In this document: positions 1 through 8,974 of the stretch, one piece after another | Numbering within the stretch: position 1 is the stretch's first letter | Layout of the letters: each line of letters begins with the position of its first letter | Source: Colwellia sp. C1TZA3 | Lineage (GTDB): Bacteria; Pseudomonadota; Gammaproteobacteria; Enterobacterales; Alteromonadaceae | NCBI RefSeq assembly: GCF_007954265.1 | Contig: NZ_VOLS01000045.1 | Span: forward strand, 1 to 32,003 | Reading direction: 5' to 3' | DNA length: 32,003 nt | Translations under genes and position numbers: made by a program | Notes under the pieces: generated by a model | Databases searched by the model: none | Told to the model about the DNA's origin: nothing | Seen by the model: the letters and a program-made list of their open reading frames with translations, nothing else

Positions 1-1
1 A

Positions 2-196
2 CCCGCTTATTCACCTGAATTAAATCCAATTGAACAGGTATGGCAGTGGTTAAGACAGAATGAGTTAGCGAATAAATGTTTTAAGGATTATGACGATATT
101 GTTGAATCTTGTAGTAATGCATGGAACGGCTTCATAAGTGATATAAAAAGGGTGAAAGATATATGCTTTAGAGACTGGCTAAATTTGAGTGGTTAA
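2..196 (+). mobile_element. IS630-family transposase, C-terminal fragment (cut by window edge)
   Basis: An open frame runs in from the left edge and ends at TAA 194-196. It gives 64 residues beginning PAYSPELNPIEQVW. The block YSPELNPIE is the signature around the last catalytic acidic residue of IS630/Tc1-type DDE transposases, and Glu at visible residue 11 would be that residue. The rest of the element lies outside the window, so whether the copy is intact cannot be judged. The following gene remnant regains family similarity only from about position 210, so the right end of the element probably falls at 197-211. IS630 elements duplicate a TA dinucleotide, and TA pairs occur at 210-211 and 212-213. 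The exact boundary is inference. Confidence 0.85.
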
Positions 197-209
197 TTAA
201 TGTAATTGG

Positions 210-494
210 TATAACGTAATGCTAGGTGAAATGGGTTTTGTTGGCCCCCGTCCTGAGCGCCCAGAATTTGTTCAGCAGTTAATTAAGAATATTCCATATT
301 ACAATGAACGCCATAACGTTAAACCCGGTTTAACAGGCTGGGCACAACTTAAGTACCCCTATGGTGCAACAGAAAATGACTCTTTAGAAAAATTAAAATA
401 CGATTTGTATTACATTAAGCACCGCAGCTTTATGTTGGACTTACTGATCTTAATAAGAACAGTTGAAATTGTTCTATTTGGTAAAGGCCGCTAA
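210..494 (+). pseudogene. Initiating sugar-phosphate transferase (WcaJ/PglC type), 3' remnant
   Basis: This is the C-terminal ~95 residues of a polyprenyl-phosphate sugar-1-phosphate transferase, the enzyme that loads the first sugar onto undecaprenyl phosphate. Visible hallmarks are NVMLGEMGFVGPRPERPEF (residues from codon 213 on), then PGLTGWAQ, and the usual tail ending in GKGR. A normal family member has at least 100 more residues upstream, including the membrane hairpin and catalytic basic/acidic motifs. Here an in-frame stop at 198-200 and the IS630 end replace them. ATG 219 could start a 91-residue product, but it would lack the active site. Most likely the IS inserted into this gene and its 5' half lies beyond the left edge. 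It converges with the minus-strand operon ending at 679. The 184 nt between them show no convincing terminator. Confidence 0.8.
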
Positions 495-678
495 AACTTT
501 CCTAGCTAAGCTCTTTTAAATTCAAGTGCCTATGCACTCGAATCAGAGCGTCAGTCTAAAAATCAACACGACTTCAATCCAGCGTTTATACAGTAAAACT
601 AGTTATTTAAAACTCTTTACTTGCCGCTATTTGTTAACTGAAAGCTACCAACTTACAACTTCAAGCTGTTGTTATTAT

Positions 679-1665
679 TCAAAGGGTAGGTGCGTTAAGG
701 CATAACTCCATAAACCTTATTTCATTAAAGGGCTCAGAAATAGAGAATCGTCCTAATTGAAACTTGTTGGGCTTTAATTGTTGATTGATAAAGTAGCGAA
801 AAGTGAAGGCAAGTTGATATCCTTGTCGCTCTATTTCCTCAAACATGTCTTTGTTATAAGTTGAGGCATTACCTACAGGGTAAGAAATAGACAATACTTT
901 ATGAGTTAACTGCTCTTCCAATAACATTTTTGCGTGCGATAATTCGTGTGACAGCTCTTTGGCACTTAAGCTTGAAAAAATACGATGCGAATGTGAATGA
1001 GCGCCTATGGCCATGCCGGCAGACTCCATTTCAGCTATATGCGCCCAAGTCATAAATTCACTGTCATAATGTTCTAATACTAAGCCAGTAATGTGGCGTA
1101 ATTCTACTAACTGTTTTTCTATCGGCGCTGATGTTGATTTGAATTGGCTTAATACGGTACGAATTCTTTTATTTAACGTTGTGTTAGATAACACAACCGA
1201 TTTATGCCAGGAAGGCAGACTCAGTTCATCTAAATTACACTGTCTGATATGCCAGGCAATTTCATCCCACCAGGGAACAACTTTTGATTCAATTAGGCCA
1301 GTAGCAACAAAGAAAGTTGCGGGAATATTCATCGCACTTAAAATAGGAAAAGCCAACTCGTAGTTATCTAAATAGCCATCATCAAAGGTAATGTAAGCGA
1401 GCTTTTTATCAACTACCTGGCCACTATTGACTGTTGCTATAAAATAAGCTTGATTGATAATTTCAAAATTATTTTTAATAAAAGCCAAGTGTTTTTCTAA
1501 GTCGTCTACGCTACAAGAAAATATATTAGGGTCATATTTACCTTTATTAGCGTCACCTATACGGTGAAAATTAAAGCAATAAATACCATTTTTTCGATAA
1601 TGCCATAATATTTTCGTCATCCTTAAATGACGGAAAGTTCGCGTTCTAATTTTATTGATCAGCAT
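679..1665 (-). CDS. Polysaccharide deacetylase (NodB/CE4 family)
   Basis: A 328-residue CE4-type deacetylase, predicted to remove N- or O-acetyl groups from the polymer or a precursor. NodB motif 1 is TFDDGY (93-98) with the paired catalytic and metal-binding aspartates. Motif 2 is GAHSHSH (221-227) with the metal-binding histidines. A YPVG block (262-265) stands where motif 3 is expected. The N-terminus is basic, with no clear signal peptide, so a cytoplasmic or peripheral location is possible. The product is longer than a bare NodB domain (about 200 residues) because of an insert between motifs 1 and 2 (about 125-210), a layout common in exopolysaccharide clusters. ATG 1665 follows the stop of the upstream gene by only 3 nt, so it is the last gene of the minus-strand operon. 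The substrate cannot be read from sequence. Confidence 0.85.
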   Translation of the reverse strand: MLINKIRTRTFRHLRMTKILWHYRKNGIYCFNFHRIGDANKGKYDPNIFSCSVDDLEKHLAFIKNNFEIINQAYFIATVNSGQVVDKKLAYITFDDGYLDNYELAFPILSAMNIPATFFVATGLIESKVVPWWDEIAWHIRQCNLDELSLPSWHKSVVLSNTTLNKRIRTVLSQFKSTSAPIEKQLVELRHITGLVLEHYDSEFMTWAHIAEMESAGMAIGAHSHSHRIFSSLSAKELSHELSHAKMLLEEQLTHKVLSISYPVGNASTYNKDMFEEIERQGYQLAFTFRYFINQQLKPNKFQLGRFSISEPFNEIRFMELCLNAPTL

Positions 1666-1668
1666 GCG

Positions 1669-2835
1669 CTATTTCGCAATAAAATCAGGTTTGGGTAAGA
1701 TATAATTGCGGTATTGATGAGGACTTCCTGTCTTATTCGCTTCGGCTGCTTTAATCATATTGTACATTTCCCTGCTATTAACGTAATGCAATTGATGACG
1801 CTCACCATCGTTGTATTTAGCTTCTAAATAAGAAAACATATTATCAACCGGCTCGCCCAATATAACCTCCATATCTTTTTCTTGTGTACCATGAGTGTGA
1901 ACTTTAATAAATATCCAGTCAGGTTTACCCTTAACATGCACATTAGCTTCTACCCATAAATCAACACGCTTATTAGTCGGCTCCATGCCTTTTCTAATGT
2001 CAGCGTTCTCGATTTGAGGGAAAATGCCTTTTTTTAATTTTTTCCAGTTCAACATCAATGGGCCATTGACCATCATAAGGTCACCCCATGGGCTTCCTCC
2101 AACACTCACGTCAACACCGGTATTATGCGATTTAGGTTTAAGCGGCTCATCTTTGGCGTAATAGATACTATTAATGGTTTTAGGCTGTGTACTATGAGGG
2201 GCTGAGGGATAGGTAAAGTCGGCATAACAGCCGGTTTCTTTTAAGACAATCAATTCGTCGTTTACACCACAAAGCTTACCGTCGTGACCTGAATTATTCA
2301 GTGTCCAATTTCCATGAATAAAGCCATACATTAATTGCCCTGTTTCTGGGTGATGAGACAAAGCACCATGGTCATTATGTAAAACATGACAAAATTGGCT
2401 AATAGACGCTCTTAGGTTATCAGAGGTGTCATTGTCATGATGTAGGTGTACTTCTATCTCACCAAAACCAGCGCGACATAATTTGGCGATCTTATCTAAA
2501 TGTTCAACGCGGTACTCTTCCTCTGGATAGAAAAAGGTATGTTGAGGGTGTACACCGTTGGCGTCAACGTGTTTACTTGCCATGGCTGGATATTCTGCAC
2601 ACCACCGGTCAACACGGCTACGTTCAATATCAATGCTATTTGGTTTACCCCATTGTGGTTCGTAATGATCAACAAAGGAGAAAATAATGTGTTTGGTATC
2701 TGCCGCATTGTGCGCTGGCTTGTTCATACGTTGTTTAATATATTGTGGCAGCCACTCCTGCATATTTTTTTTCTTTAAAATAAGAAAAAACAGATATAAA
2801 GCTATTATAAATAAAAATATAAATAAAATGATCAC
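1669..2835 (-). CDS. Membrane-anchored protein with NodB-like histidine/aspartate motifs, function unknown
   Basis: I do not recognise a named family. The N-terminus is one membrane segment (about residues 2-20) followed by KKK, so most of the protein sits on one side of the inner membrane. The soluble part has blocks reminiscent of a divergent NodB (beta/alpha) barrel: FVDHYEPQW (about 54-62), HTFFYPEEEY (about 99-108), EVHLHHDND (about 128-136) and FIHGNWTLNNS (about 172-182). These carry several histidines and acidic residues that could bind a metal. Start choice: the longest frame begins at TTG 2856. I prefer GTG 2835 because it overlaps the upstream stop as TAGTG, exactly as at 5738, with AAGGA upstream, and it starts right at the membrane helix. 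It lies between a membrane GT2 and a CE4 deacetylase, so a role in polymer modification is likely but unproven. Confidence 0.7.
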   Translation of the reverse strand: MIILFIFLFIIALYLFFLILKKKNMQEWLPQYIKQRMNKPAHNAADTKHIIFSFVDHYEPQWGKPNSIDIERSRVDRWCAEYPAMASKHVDANGVHPQHTFFYPEEEYRVEHLDKIAKLCRAGFGEIEVHLHHDNDTSDNLRASISQFCHVLHNDHGALSHHPETGQLMYGFIHGNWTLNNSGHDGKLCGVNDELIVLKETGCYADFTYPSAPHSTQPKTINSIYYAKDEPLKPKSHNTGVDVSVGGSPWGDLMMVNGPLMLNWKKLKKGIFPQIENADIRKGMEPTNKRVDLWVEANVHVKGKPDWIFIKVHTHGTQEKDMEVILGEPVDNMFSYLEAKYNDGERHQLHYVNSREMYNMIKAAEANKTGSPHQYRNYILPKPDFIAK

Positions 2836-4007
2836 TAGCGAGTTGTCCTTTGCCAAGTTCCCTGCACGTTGGAACTAAAATATTTAATAAACCCGCGCAT
2901 CAATGCCAGGTTCATCGCGACAAAAAATGCTAAAAGTGCGATTAACGTTGCTGTTTTTTTGCCATCTGCTTGTTGTTTAATGCCATAAAAGGCAGCGAAA
3001 TAAAATATTAATTGCGCCAGCAGTATTACTTGATAAAAACCACTATCAAGTAATAAAACATTGGTAATTAAGGCTATCAACATTAAGTGGGGTACAAACC
3101 ATCGGCAGACCTTATGGCTAATATAGGCGACAAAACGCCAACCTAATAATGGGTTTAAAGCCCAAAACATCTTAAAAAAAGCTTGGTAATTACCCAAGCC
3201 AATGCGTACTCTTCTGCCTTTTTCTTCGGCAAGATTAGGGGCTATTTCTTCAACGGCTATGGCTTCAGGGTCATAAACTAAACGAAAACCTTGCTTTGCC
3301 ACATTCATAGCAATTTGAAAGTCATCAACAATGGTGTTGGCAGGCAATGGCATAAAAAGTGATTTTCTAATAGCATAAATAGCACCATTTGCTCCTTGCA
3401 GTGCATTGAGTCTCGACTCATGAAATTTTAGCACTTGTTCGTAACGCCAATATACGTTGTCTTTATTGTCACCGGTATCACCATCTACTAGATGCAGCTC
3501 ACCACACACAGCGCCAATTTTATCATTGCTAAAATGCCGAGCTAATTGCTCAATGGTATCAGATTGAAAATGGGTGTTAGCATCAGAAAATATAATGATA
3601 TCGTCAGTGGTTTTTTCAACTAAATCATTTAAAACACTCATCTTTCCTCTATTGGTGTCAAAAATATGTACATGCAAATTTTTGATATCAAAAGCTGAAA
3701 GTATTTCCGCGGTTTGATCGTCACTGCCATCTGAGCCGATTAATAATGTTAGCTTGTCTTTTGGGTAATCTAAGGTTAATAGGTTCTCTACTCTGGCTTT
3801 AATGCAAGACTCTTCGTTATATGCAGCAATAATGACGGTAACAGCTGGGTAATCCTTAATGTTTAAAGTCCGGCGTTGATGTCTGCGCCATAAATATTTA
3901 GTATCACTTAAAGCTTGTTTAATACCACTAAAAGTACATAAAAATAACGGGTAAATAAAATAACTATAAATAATGATTGCGACACTAAGCCAAAATAAGC
4001 TTTCCAT
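2835..4007 (-). CDS. Membrane glycosyltransferase, family 2 (processive-type topology)
   Basis: A 390-residue GT2 enzyme with an N-terminal membrane helix (about 4-26), a cytoplasmic GT-A domain (about 54-275) and three C-terminal membrane helices (about 305-372). Motifs in order are VTVIIAAYNEE (56-66), GSDGSDD (91-97), the DXD-like SDAN (141-144), GANGAIYAIR (205-214), the acceptor-site VDDF (227-230) and a basic RRVRIG segment (265-270) where QxxRW sits in cellulose and chitin synthases. This arrangement resembles polymer-forming or membrane-anchored exopolysaccharide GT2 enzymes, though a single-sugar transferase is equally possible. The start overlaps the stop of the upstream acyltransferase gene by 1 nt, so the two are translationally coupled. 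The stop overlaps the next GTG. Confidence 0.9.
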   Translation of the reverse strand: MESLFWLSVAIIIYSYFIYPLFLCTFSGIKQALSDTKYLWRRHQRRTLNIKDYPAVTVIIAAYNEESCIKARVENLLTLDYPKDKLTLLIGSDGSDDQTAEILSAFDIKNLHVHIFDTNRGKMSVLNDLVEKTTDDIIIFSDANTHFQSDTIEQLARHFSNDKIGAVCGELHLVDGDTGDNKDNVYWRYEQVLKFHESRLNALQGANGAIYAIRKSLFMPLPANTIVDDFQIAMNVAKQGFRLVYDPEAIAVEEIAPNLAEEKGRRVRIGLGNYQAFFKMFWALNPLLGWRFVAYISHKVCRWFVPHLMLIALITNVLLLDSGFYQVILLAQLIFYFAAFYGIKQQADGKKTATLIALLAFFVAMNLALMRGFIKYFSSNVQGTWQRTTR

Positions 4008-4531
4008 TAACTCGCAGCCCCATTATTTTTTTTCACATACGCCTTGGCAGGTATACCGAGCATAGTGGCGCCTTTATCAGCACTTTTAGTCAGTACGGCA
4101 TTAGCACCAATTTTTACATCATCAGCGACAGTTAGCCCACCAATAATTTTCGCACCAGCACCAACAAATATATTGTTAGCCAGAATAGGTGATTGACCCT
4201 TTTCATCGCCAATAACCACACCACTTTCTAGGGTAATATTCTTACCGCCAACTACTTTAGAGTTAATAACGATACCGATAGGGTGCATAATAACAAAGCC
4301 TGCGGCAAAGTCAGCGCCACTGCCAATAACACAAGCATTTAAAAATTTATTAGCCCACTGAAAAAAATAAGCTAACAAGCCAAGTTGGTGAGTAGCGCAC
4401 CAGCGCATACATCGATACAGCACATTAGCGCTTGTGCCGTCAGCCATGAAAATTCTGAGCATACTGACATCAGCACCATCTTGGGCAAAAATTTGTTGTT
4501 TTCTTCTTAAATCAGCTTTTAAATTGTCCAT
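4007..4531 (-). CDS. Serine-acetyltransferase-like hexapeptide acyltransferase
   Basis: A 174-residue left-handed beta-helix acyltransferase of the CysE-like subgroup found in exopolysaccharide clusters, predicted to O-acetylate a sugar rather than serine. Hexapeptide-repeat isoleucine/valine/glycine periodicity runs from about residue 80 to the end, with FVIMHPIGIVI supplying a histidine at the place of the SAT catalytic His. The C-terminal GIPAKAYVK is the usual closing block of this superfamily. The N-terminal part is helical, as in CysE, but shorter. It sits 1 nt after the GT4 gene and overlaps the following GT2 gene, firmly inside the operon. The donor is presumably acetyl-CoA; the acceptor is unknown. 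Confidence 0.85.
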   Translation of the reverse strand: MDNLKADLRRKQQIFAQDGADVSMLRIFMADGTSANVLYRCMRWCATHQLGLLAYFFQWANKFLNACVIGSGADFAAGFVIMHPIGIVINSKVVGGKNITLESGVVIGDEKGQSPILANNIFVGAGAKIIGGLTVADDVKIGANAVLTKSADKGATMLGIPAKAYVKKNNGAAS

Positions 4532-4532
4532 T

Positions 4533-5738
4533 TCAATTAATCTCTCGGTTTATATCTAGACTAACGAGTGATAATAACTGCGCCGCGTTATGCTGCCATT
4601 GGCGCTCGCTTTCAATATAAGCACGGGCGTTGATGCCAACGGCTTGATGTGCTTTTCTATCATTAACAATGTCAAAAACTTTGTCGATACAGGCTTGTTT
4701 ATCACCGGCAGGAAATAACCAACTTGTAACGTTATCTCGAACAACCTCAGCAATGGGACTAAAATCAGGAGCGATCATGCCTTTGCCCATCGCCATAAAC
4801 TCAAATAATTTCATTGGTGAACCATAATCGTTTGAATCCGGTAATATCCCTAAATCCATGGCGGATAAATAGGATGAAACTTGGTGATGTGGCACTTTAC
4901 CCGGCAAAATAACTTGCGATTCAACACCGGCTTCAATCACCTTATTTTTAATGCCCTCAAAAGCGACACCGTCACCTACTAGCAATAATACTAGTTCAGG
5001 TGTTTGTTTTAATCGATGGCAAACTAAATCAACAAACCAGTCAATACCATGCCAATGCACGAATGCCCCGACATAACCCAGCACTATTTTGTCTTCAATA
5101 CCGAGTTGACTTCTTAATGCGCAACCTGAACTTTCATCAATGACAAACTTATCTAAGTCAGCCGCATTGGGTGAAACAACCGAGTTTGCAATTTCACCAT
5201 AGGCTTGCTCAGCTACTTGCTTAAATCGTGTTGAAATAAACACCAAACCTGTCGCATTTTTAAAAGTCCAAGCCTCTATTTTTCCTGCCAGTTTTTTAAA
5301 GCTTAATGCACGTACTCTTTGAACTTGGCAAGAGTCGTTAATTTCTAGCACTATCGGTAAGTTATGACGCTTGGCCCACCAAACACTGGAAAACATAAAT
5401 AAAGAATAACGCTCATAAATAAGGGTAATGTTTTTTGCTTTAACCGTTTTGCGTAAACGTATTAGCGCGATTAAATTAAAAGCAAGTTCAAAAAGTTCGA
5501 ACACAAATTCTGGTACATGTTTAGTGAGATCAGATAGGATGGAAAAACTACTTTTTTTAGCTGCAGCCTGCTGAACTTTTTCAACCGTAGCGTCTGCCTC
5601 TTCGGTTTCAGGCTCTGCACCAGGTAAAGACAAAATATCAACATGATTATTTAGCTGTCTCAAGCCTTTAACAACACCTCGAATATGCACGCCTTCAGCA
5701 CCTCTGCCACGGGTTCTATGATGAAATAGTATATTCAC
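4533..5738 (-). CDS. Glycosyltransferase family 4 (GT-B fold)
   Basis: A 401-residue cytoplasmic GT4 transferase using a nucleotide-sugar donor. The N-terminal Rossmann half starts MNILFHHRTRGRGAEG. The C-terminal donor-binding half contains LGYVGAFVHWHG, LLLVGDG and the nucleotide-binding segment SPMKLFEFMAMGKGMIAPD, where the usual EX7E region lies. An insert rich in Glu, Ala and Lys (about residues 40-65) is a linker. Translation starts at GTG 5738, because ATG is absent and the GTG overlaps the upstream TAG by 1 nt (TAGTG). The same coupling arrangement recurs at 2835. Sugar specificity cannot be inferred. Confidence 0.9.
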   Translation of the reverse strand: MNILFHHRTRGRGAEGVHIRGVVKGLRQLNNHVDILSLPGAEPETEEADATVEKVQQAAAKKSSFSILSDLTKHVPEFVFELFELAFNLIALIRLRKTVKAKNITLIYERYSLFMFSSVWWAKRHNLPIVLEINDSCQVQRVRALSFKKLAGKIEAWTFKNATGLVFISTRFKQVAEQAYGEIANSVVSPNAADLDKFVIDESSGCALRSQLGIEDKIVLGYVGAFVHWHGIDWFVDLVCHRLKQTPELVLLLVGDGVAFEGIKNKVIEAGVESQVILPGKVPHHQVSSYLSAMDLGILPDSNDYGSPMKLFEFMAMGKGMIAPDFSPIAEVVRDNVTSWLFPAGDKQACIDKVFDIVNDRKAHQAVGINARAYIESERQWQHNAAQLLSLVSLDINREIN

Positions 5739-6376
5739 TAGTCTTTGTGCTCCAGTGCGCTAAAACGGTAACCTTGTTCAAGCCATTGCGGAATTAATAG
5801 GTCAAGTGCATCAATGCAACGTGCGTTGTCGTCATGAAATAGAATAATATCGCCAGACTTAACCGGCTGTTTTAGCAAGCGTTCGACAATTTTATGGGCC
5901 GGCTCTTTTAAGAAGTCCATCGAGTCGCGACTCCAATGCACCGCTGTAATTTTTTTTAGCAGCAGTGCAAAGATTAAGCGCTTATCCCAACGCCCTTGAG
6001 GCGCTCTAAATAAGCGACAAGGCTTACCTGTAACCTGTTTAATAATGAGATTAGTTTTATCAATTTCTATTATTTTTTCAGCATGTGAAATTTTATGAAA
6101 CGCTGGATGACTATAAGAGTGATTTGCGATGGTGTGAGCGCGTTTGTGGATTTTGTGCAGTAAATCAGGGGTTCTTTCTGCTCGACTACCAATAATAAAA
6201 AAGGTGACCTTAATTTGATATTTATCGAGTAAATCCAATAAACGCTCGATAACGTCAGGCACAGGGCCATCATCAAAGGTCAAATAGAGTATTTTTTCTT
6301 GTTGAGTGTTGCTCAATAAAAATAAACGGTCGGGTAGTATAATTGCCCTGAGGAGATATTTTAATTTACCAAGCAT
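5738..6376 (-). CDS. Polysaccharide deacetylase, compact NodB/CE4 domain
   Basis: A 212-residue protein that is essentially one complete NodB domain. All five CE4 motifs are visible: TFDDGP (33-38), HSYSH (86-90), RAPQGRW (124-130), WSRDSMD (148-154) and LFHDD (179-183). The metal-binding Asp-His-His triad and catalytic residues appear intact, so activity is expected on N-acetyl or O-acetyl groups. No cleavable signal peptide is visible; the first 20 residues are moderately hydrophobic. ATG 6376 is preceded by a 98-nt gap after the GT4 gene at 6475, the only sizeable gap in the operon, so an internal promoter is possible here. This is the most canonical of the three deacetylase-like genes in the operon. 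Confidence 0.92.
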   Translation of the reverse strand: MLGKLKYLLRAIILPDRLFLLSNTQQEKILYLTFDDGPVPDVIERLLDLLDKYQIKVTFFIIGSRAERTPDLLHKIHKRAHTIANHSYSHPAFHKISHAEKIIEIDKTNLIIKQVTGKPCRLFRAPQGRWDKRLIFALLLKKITAVHWSRDSMDFLKEPAHKIVERLLKQPVKSGDIILFHDDNARCIDALDLLIPQWLEQGYRFSALEHKD

Positions 6377-6474
6377 TAAATCATAGTTCCATTATTTTGA
6401 TTAAATTATATTGTAACAGTAACGATTAATAATCATACCCTTGAATGTTAATAATAATACCATTAAGTGTTAAT

Positions 6475-7605
6475 TTACATTAACATTTGCAATAGTTGCT
6501 GACTATTATTTTGCCAAGAAAACTGTAAGCTATGTTGCTGTATTTTTTCTTTATCCCATGTTCTGGATAAAATATGCTCTAAGCCTTCAGCTACAGCTAA
6601 GTGGCTTCTGGCTGAAATTATCTTGCCACAAATTCTTTCATCAACCACTTCAGGAATACCACCAACATTGCTGACTAATACCGGTGTGCCACAAGCCATG
6701 GCTTCAAGTACTACATTTGGTACGCCTTCGTTATAGCTTGGTAATGCTAATAGCCGGGCTTGGCTAATAAGTTTGGGTAATTGGTCGTGATCTACACTGC
6801 CTAAAAAAATAACCTTGTTACCGACAGCTAAATATTTAGCTTGGCTGGAAATTTCACTACGCATATTACCTGGCCCAGCATAGAGCAACTTAAGCGCTGG
6901 ATACTGCTCATTTATTAATGCAAAGCCTTTGAGAAGCTCAATAACACCTTTCTCTTTTTTTAAATTACCGACATATAAAAGATAGTCATCAGTTTTTTTA
7001 TTTACTGTGGCCTGTTTAAGGTGAAATTTTTGGTGGTCAACGCCGTTGTAAATAACATGAATTTTTTCTTTATTAATGCCCATAGCGACCATTTCATCAG
7101 CCAGTGCTTGAGATACTGATAAAATACCTAAGGCCCTTTTACTCGCATTAACTATTTGCTTTGCGCGGGCCGGTACTTTGCCATGTAGATTAATGTCACT
7201 ACCATGTACCTTGAAATAGAAGTCACAATTAAATAATTTACTAATCCAGCTAGCCGCAATAGCATCAGGAAAAGCCCAACTGGCTAATATTTTTTTCGGT
7301 TTTTTGCGCATTAACCAAAAACCAGAATGCAGCATTATCGAGACAAACATCATGGCACTATAAAATCGTCGACCAAATTTTGGCAAGTAAAAATAAGGCA
7401 CATAGCGTACATTTTCAGTTTGTTTAATTTCTTTTCTATGAGCAAACCAATCGGGAAGGGCAATAGGCACCATAACACTTTTGTTAAAGTCATTGTCGAG
7501 TTGAGCAAATTGCTGGCGATTGAATGTTGCTCGATTAGGCTCCCAAGGTAAGGGGTATAAATTAGATATTATAACCAGCGATGGTTTGCTTTGATCATAC
7601 TTCAC
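6475..7605 (-). CDS. Glycosyltransferase family 4
   Basis: A 376-residue GT-B enzyme. It has an N-terminal half with FYFKVHGSDINLH, a PARAKQIV basic stretch, and a C-terminal half with LLYVGNLKKEKGVIELLKGF. The EX7E motif NEGVPNVVLEAMACGTPV is followed by NVGGIPEVV. All these are typical of GT4 retaining transferases. The only available start is GTG 7605, which lies 11 nt inside the 3' end of the upstream CapK-like gene, so translation is coupled. It is cytoplasmic, and its role is assembly of the lipid-linked repeat unit. Sugar specificity is unknown. Confidence 0.92.
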   Translation of the reverse strand: MKYDQSKPSLVIISNLYPLPWEPNRATFNRQQFAQLDNDFNKSVMVPIALPDWFAHRKEIKQTENVRYVPYFYLPKFGRRFYSAMMFVSIMLHSGFWLMRKKPKKILASWAFPDAIAASWISKLFNCDFYFKVHGSDINLHGKVPARAKQIVNASKRALGILSVSQALADEMVAMGINKEKIHVIYNGVDHQKFHLKQATVNKKTDDYLLYVGNLKKEKGVIELLKGFALINEQYPALKLLYAGPGNMRSEISSQAKYLAVGNKVIFLGSVDHDQLPKLISQARLLALPSYNEGVPNVVLEAMACGTPVLVSNVGGIPEVVDERICGKIISARSHLAVAEGLEHILSRTWDKEKIQQHSLQFSWQNNSQQLLQMLM

Positions 7606-8974
7606 AAATAGTTACTCTGTGTTTGCCACTAACCGTTAGCGGGATTTCATCAACGACATTAAAAATTAGCTGCAATTCGTTTTCAGCATATTTATTTATC
7701 TCTTGAGCAATGTCATTTTTGTTTTGTTCAGTGAAGTATTTATTGGTGACCAAGAGTATCTGCAAGCTAGATATTTCGCTTTGTTGTACTTGAAATCTAT
7801 CTATGCCTTTAAATTCTTTAAACAGGTGAGGAAATAGCTCACCAGGAATTGATTTACCAGAAGACGTTTTAATAATATCGAGTTTACGGCCGTCAATACT
7901 ACTCATAATAGGTAGTGGGTTTTTGCAGCCACAAGGCTGATTTATCAAGGTGGCTCGGTCACCATTTACGTATCGAATTAATGGCATGCCATAATTATAT
8001 AAATCGGTAACAACCAAATTACCTGACTCGCCTGTTATTGATTGTCCTAAATCGTTAACAGTTTCAACCACGAGGTGATCGCTGTTGATATGAAGCTTTT
8101 TGTTTTCTTGGCATTCTGCTGACATCAGCATAAATTCACGGCAACCAAAAGTGTCATAGACTTCACAGTTAAAAGCTTTTTCAATAACATCTCTTTGAAA
8201 TTCATGTAATGGCTCGGCACCGGTAAGAATGGCTTTAGGAGCGAATACTGCGACTTTTTGTTCAATAATAAATCGAGCTAACTCATATAAAGGGTTCACA
8301 TAAGAAACCAGTGCTGTGGGTCGATAACTATTTATCTCCTCTACATAGGTATGCATGTTATTGGTGTTCATGGCGAACGAATTAAGCATCTTTCTATTGT
8401 AAAATCTATGATAGAGCTTATTTTTAATGGTTTTAAATAATGTCGGTTGGCCAATGTCAGCGCCCCAAAGGTATAAAGTCTTTTGCCCTAAGCCAGCGCC
8501 TAACCAACCATAACCACGCCACATAATAGCTTCTCGGCGTGTATTGCTTGCTATGTCAAGTTCAAAACGAAACGGCTGCCCAGTAGAGCCACCGGTCGAT
8601 TTTTTGATATTGTTTTTTGCGTTATTGGCAACAATTCCCTGGTAATGCTTGGTGATGTCATCTTTAGTAACTAAGGGGAGCTTGGCAAAATCTGACATAG
8701 TATTAATGTCATCAATAGAATGTATGCCAACCTGAGCCCAAATTTTTGGATAGAAACTGGTATGCTTAAATGCATGCTCAAGTAGTTTTCGCAGCTGCTG
8801 CCACTGATGTTGTTCCAACTCTTCAGGCGTCCAGGTTAAATGTTGTTGGTAATAGCTGATATGTTCAACAAGATTTTTACCTTTAACAAGTTCATATATC
8901 GGCATTAACACATGACGAAAAATTGCGGTATACATCAGTAAAAATCTTCCTTTTATTTTTAGCAGCTTAATCAT
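7595..8974 (-). CDS. CapK / phenylacetate-CoA ligase-like adenylate-forming enzyme
   Basis: A 459-residue member of the adenylate-forming superfamily in the CapK/coenzyme F390 synthetase branch. The phosphate-binding loop is STGGSTGQP (126-134). TFGCREF and the later YNYGMPLIRYVNGD segment match the AMP-binding core, and a small C-terminal domain ends at GKHR. CapK-like proteins are common in capsule clusters but their substrate is generally unknown. An activated acyl or amino-acyl group for decorating the polymer is the usual suggestion. It is the first gene of the minus-strand operon. The divergent intergenic region 8975-9237 should hold its promoter, though I cannot assign -35/-10 boxes with confidence. 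Confidence 0.88.
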   Translation of the reverse strand: MIKLLKIKGRFLLMYTAIFRHVLMPIYELVKGKNLVEHISYYQQHLTWTPEELEQHQWQQLRKLLEHAFKHTSFYPKIWAQVGIHSIDDINTMSDFAKLPLVTKDDITKHYQGIVANNAKNNIKKSTGGSTGQPFRFELDIASNTRREAIMWRGYGWLGAGLGQKTLYLWGADIGQPTLFKTIKNKLYHRFYNRKMLNSFAMNTNNMHTYVEEINSYRPTALVSYVNPLYELARFIIEQKVAVFAPKAILTGAEPLHEFQRDVIEKAFNCEVYDTFGCREFMLMSAECQENKKLHINSDHLVVETVNDLGQSITGESGNLVVTDLYNYGMPLIRYVNGDRATLINQPCGCKNPLPIMSSIDGRKLDIIKTSSGKSIPGELFPHLFKEFKGIDRFQVQQSEISSLQILLVTNKYFTEQNKNDIAQEINKYAENELQLIFNVVDEIPLTVSGKHRVTICEV

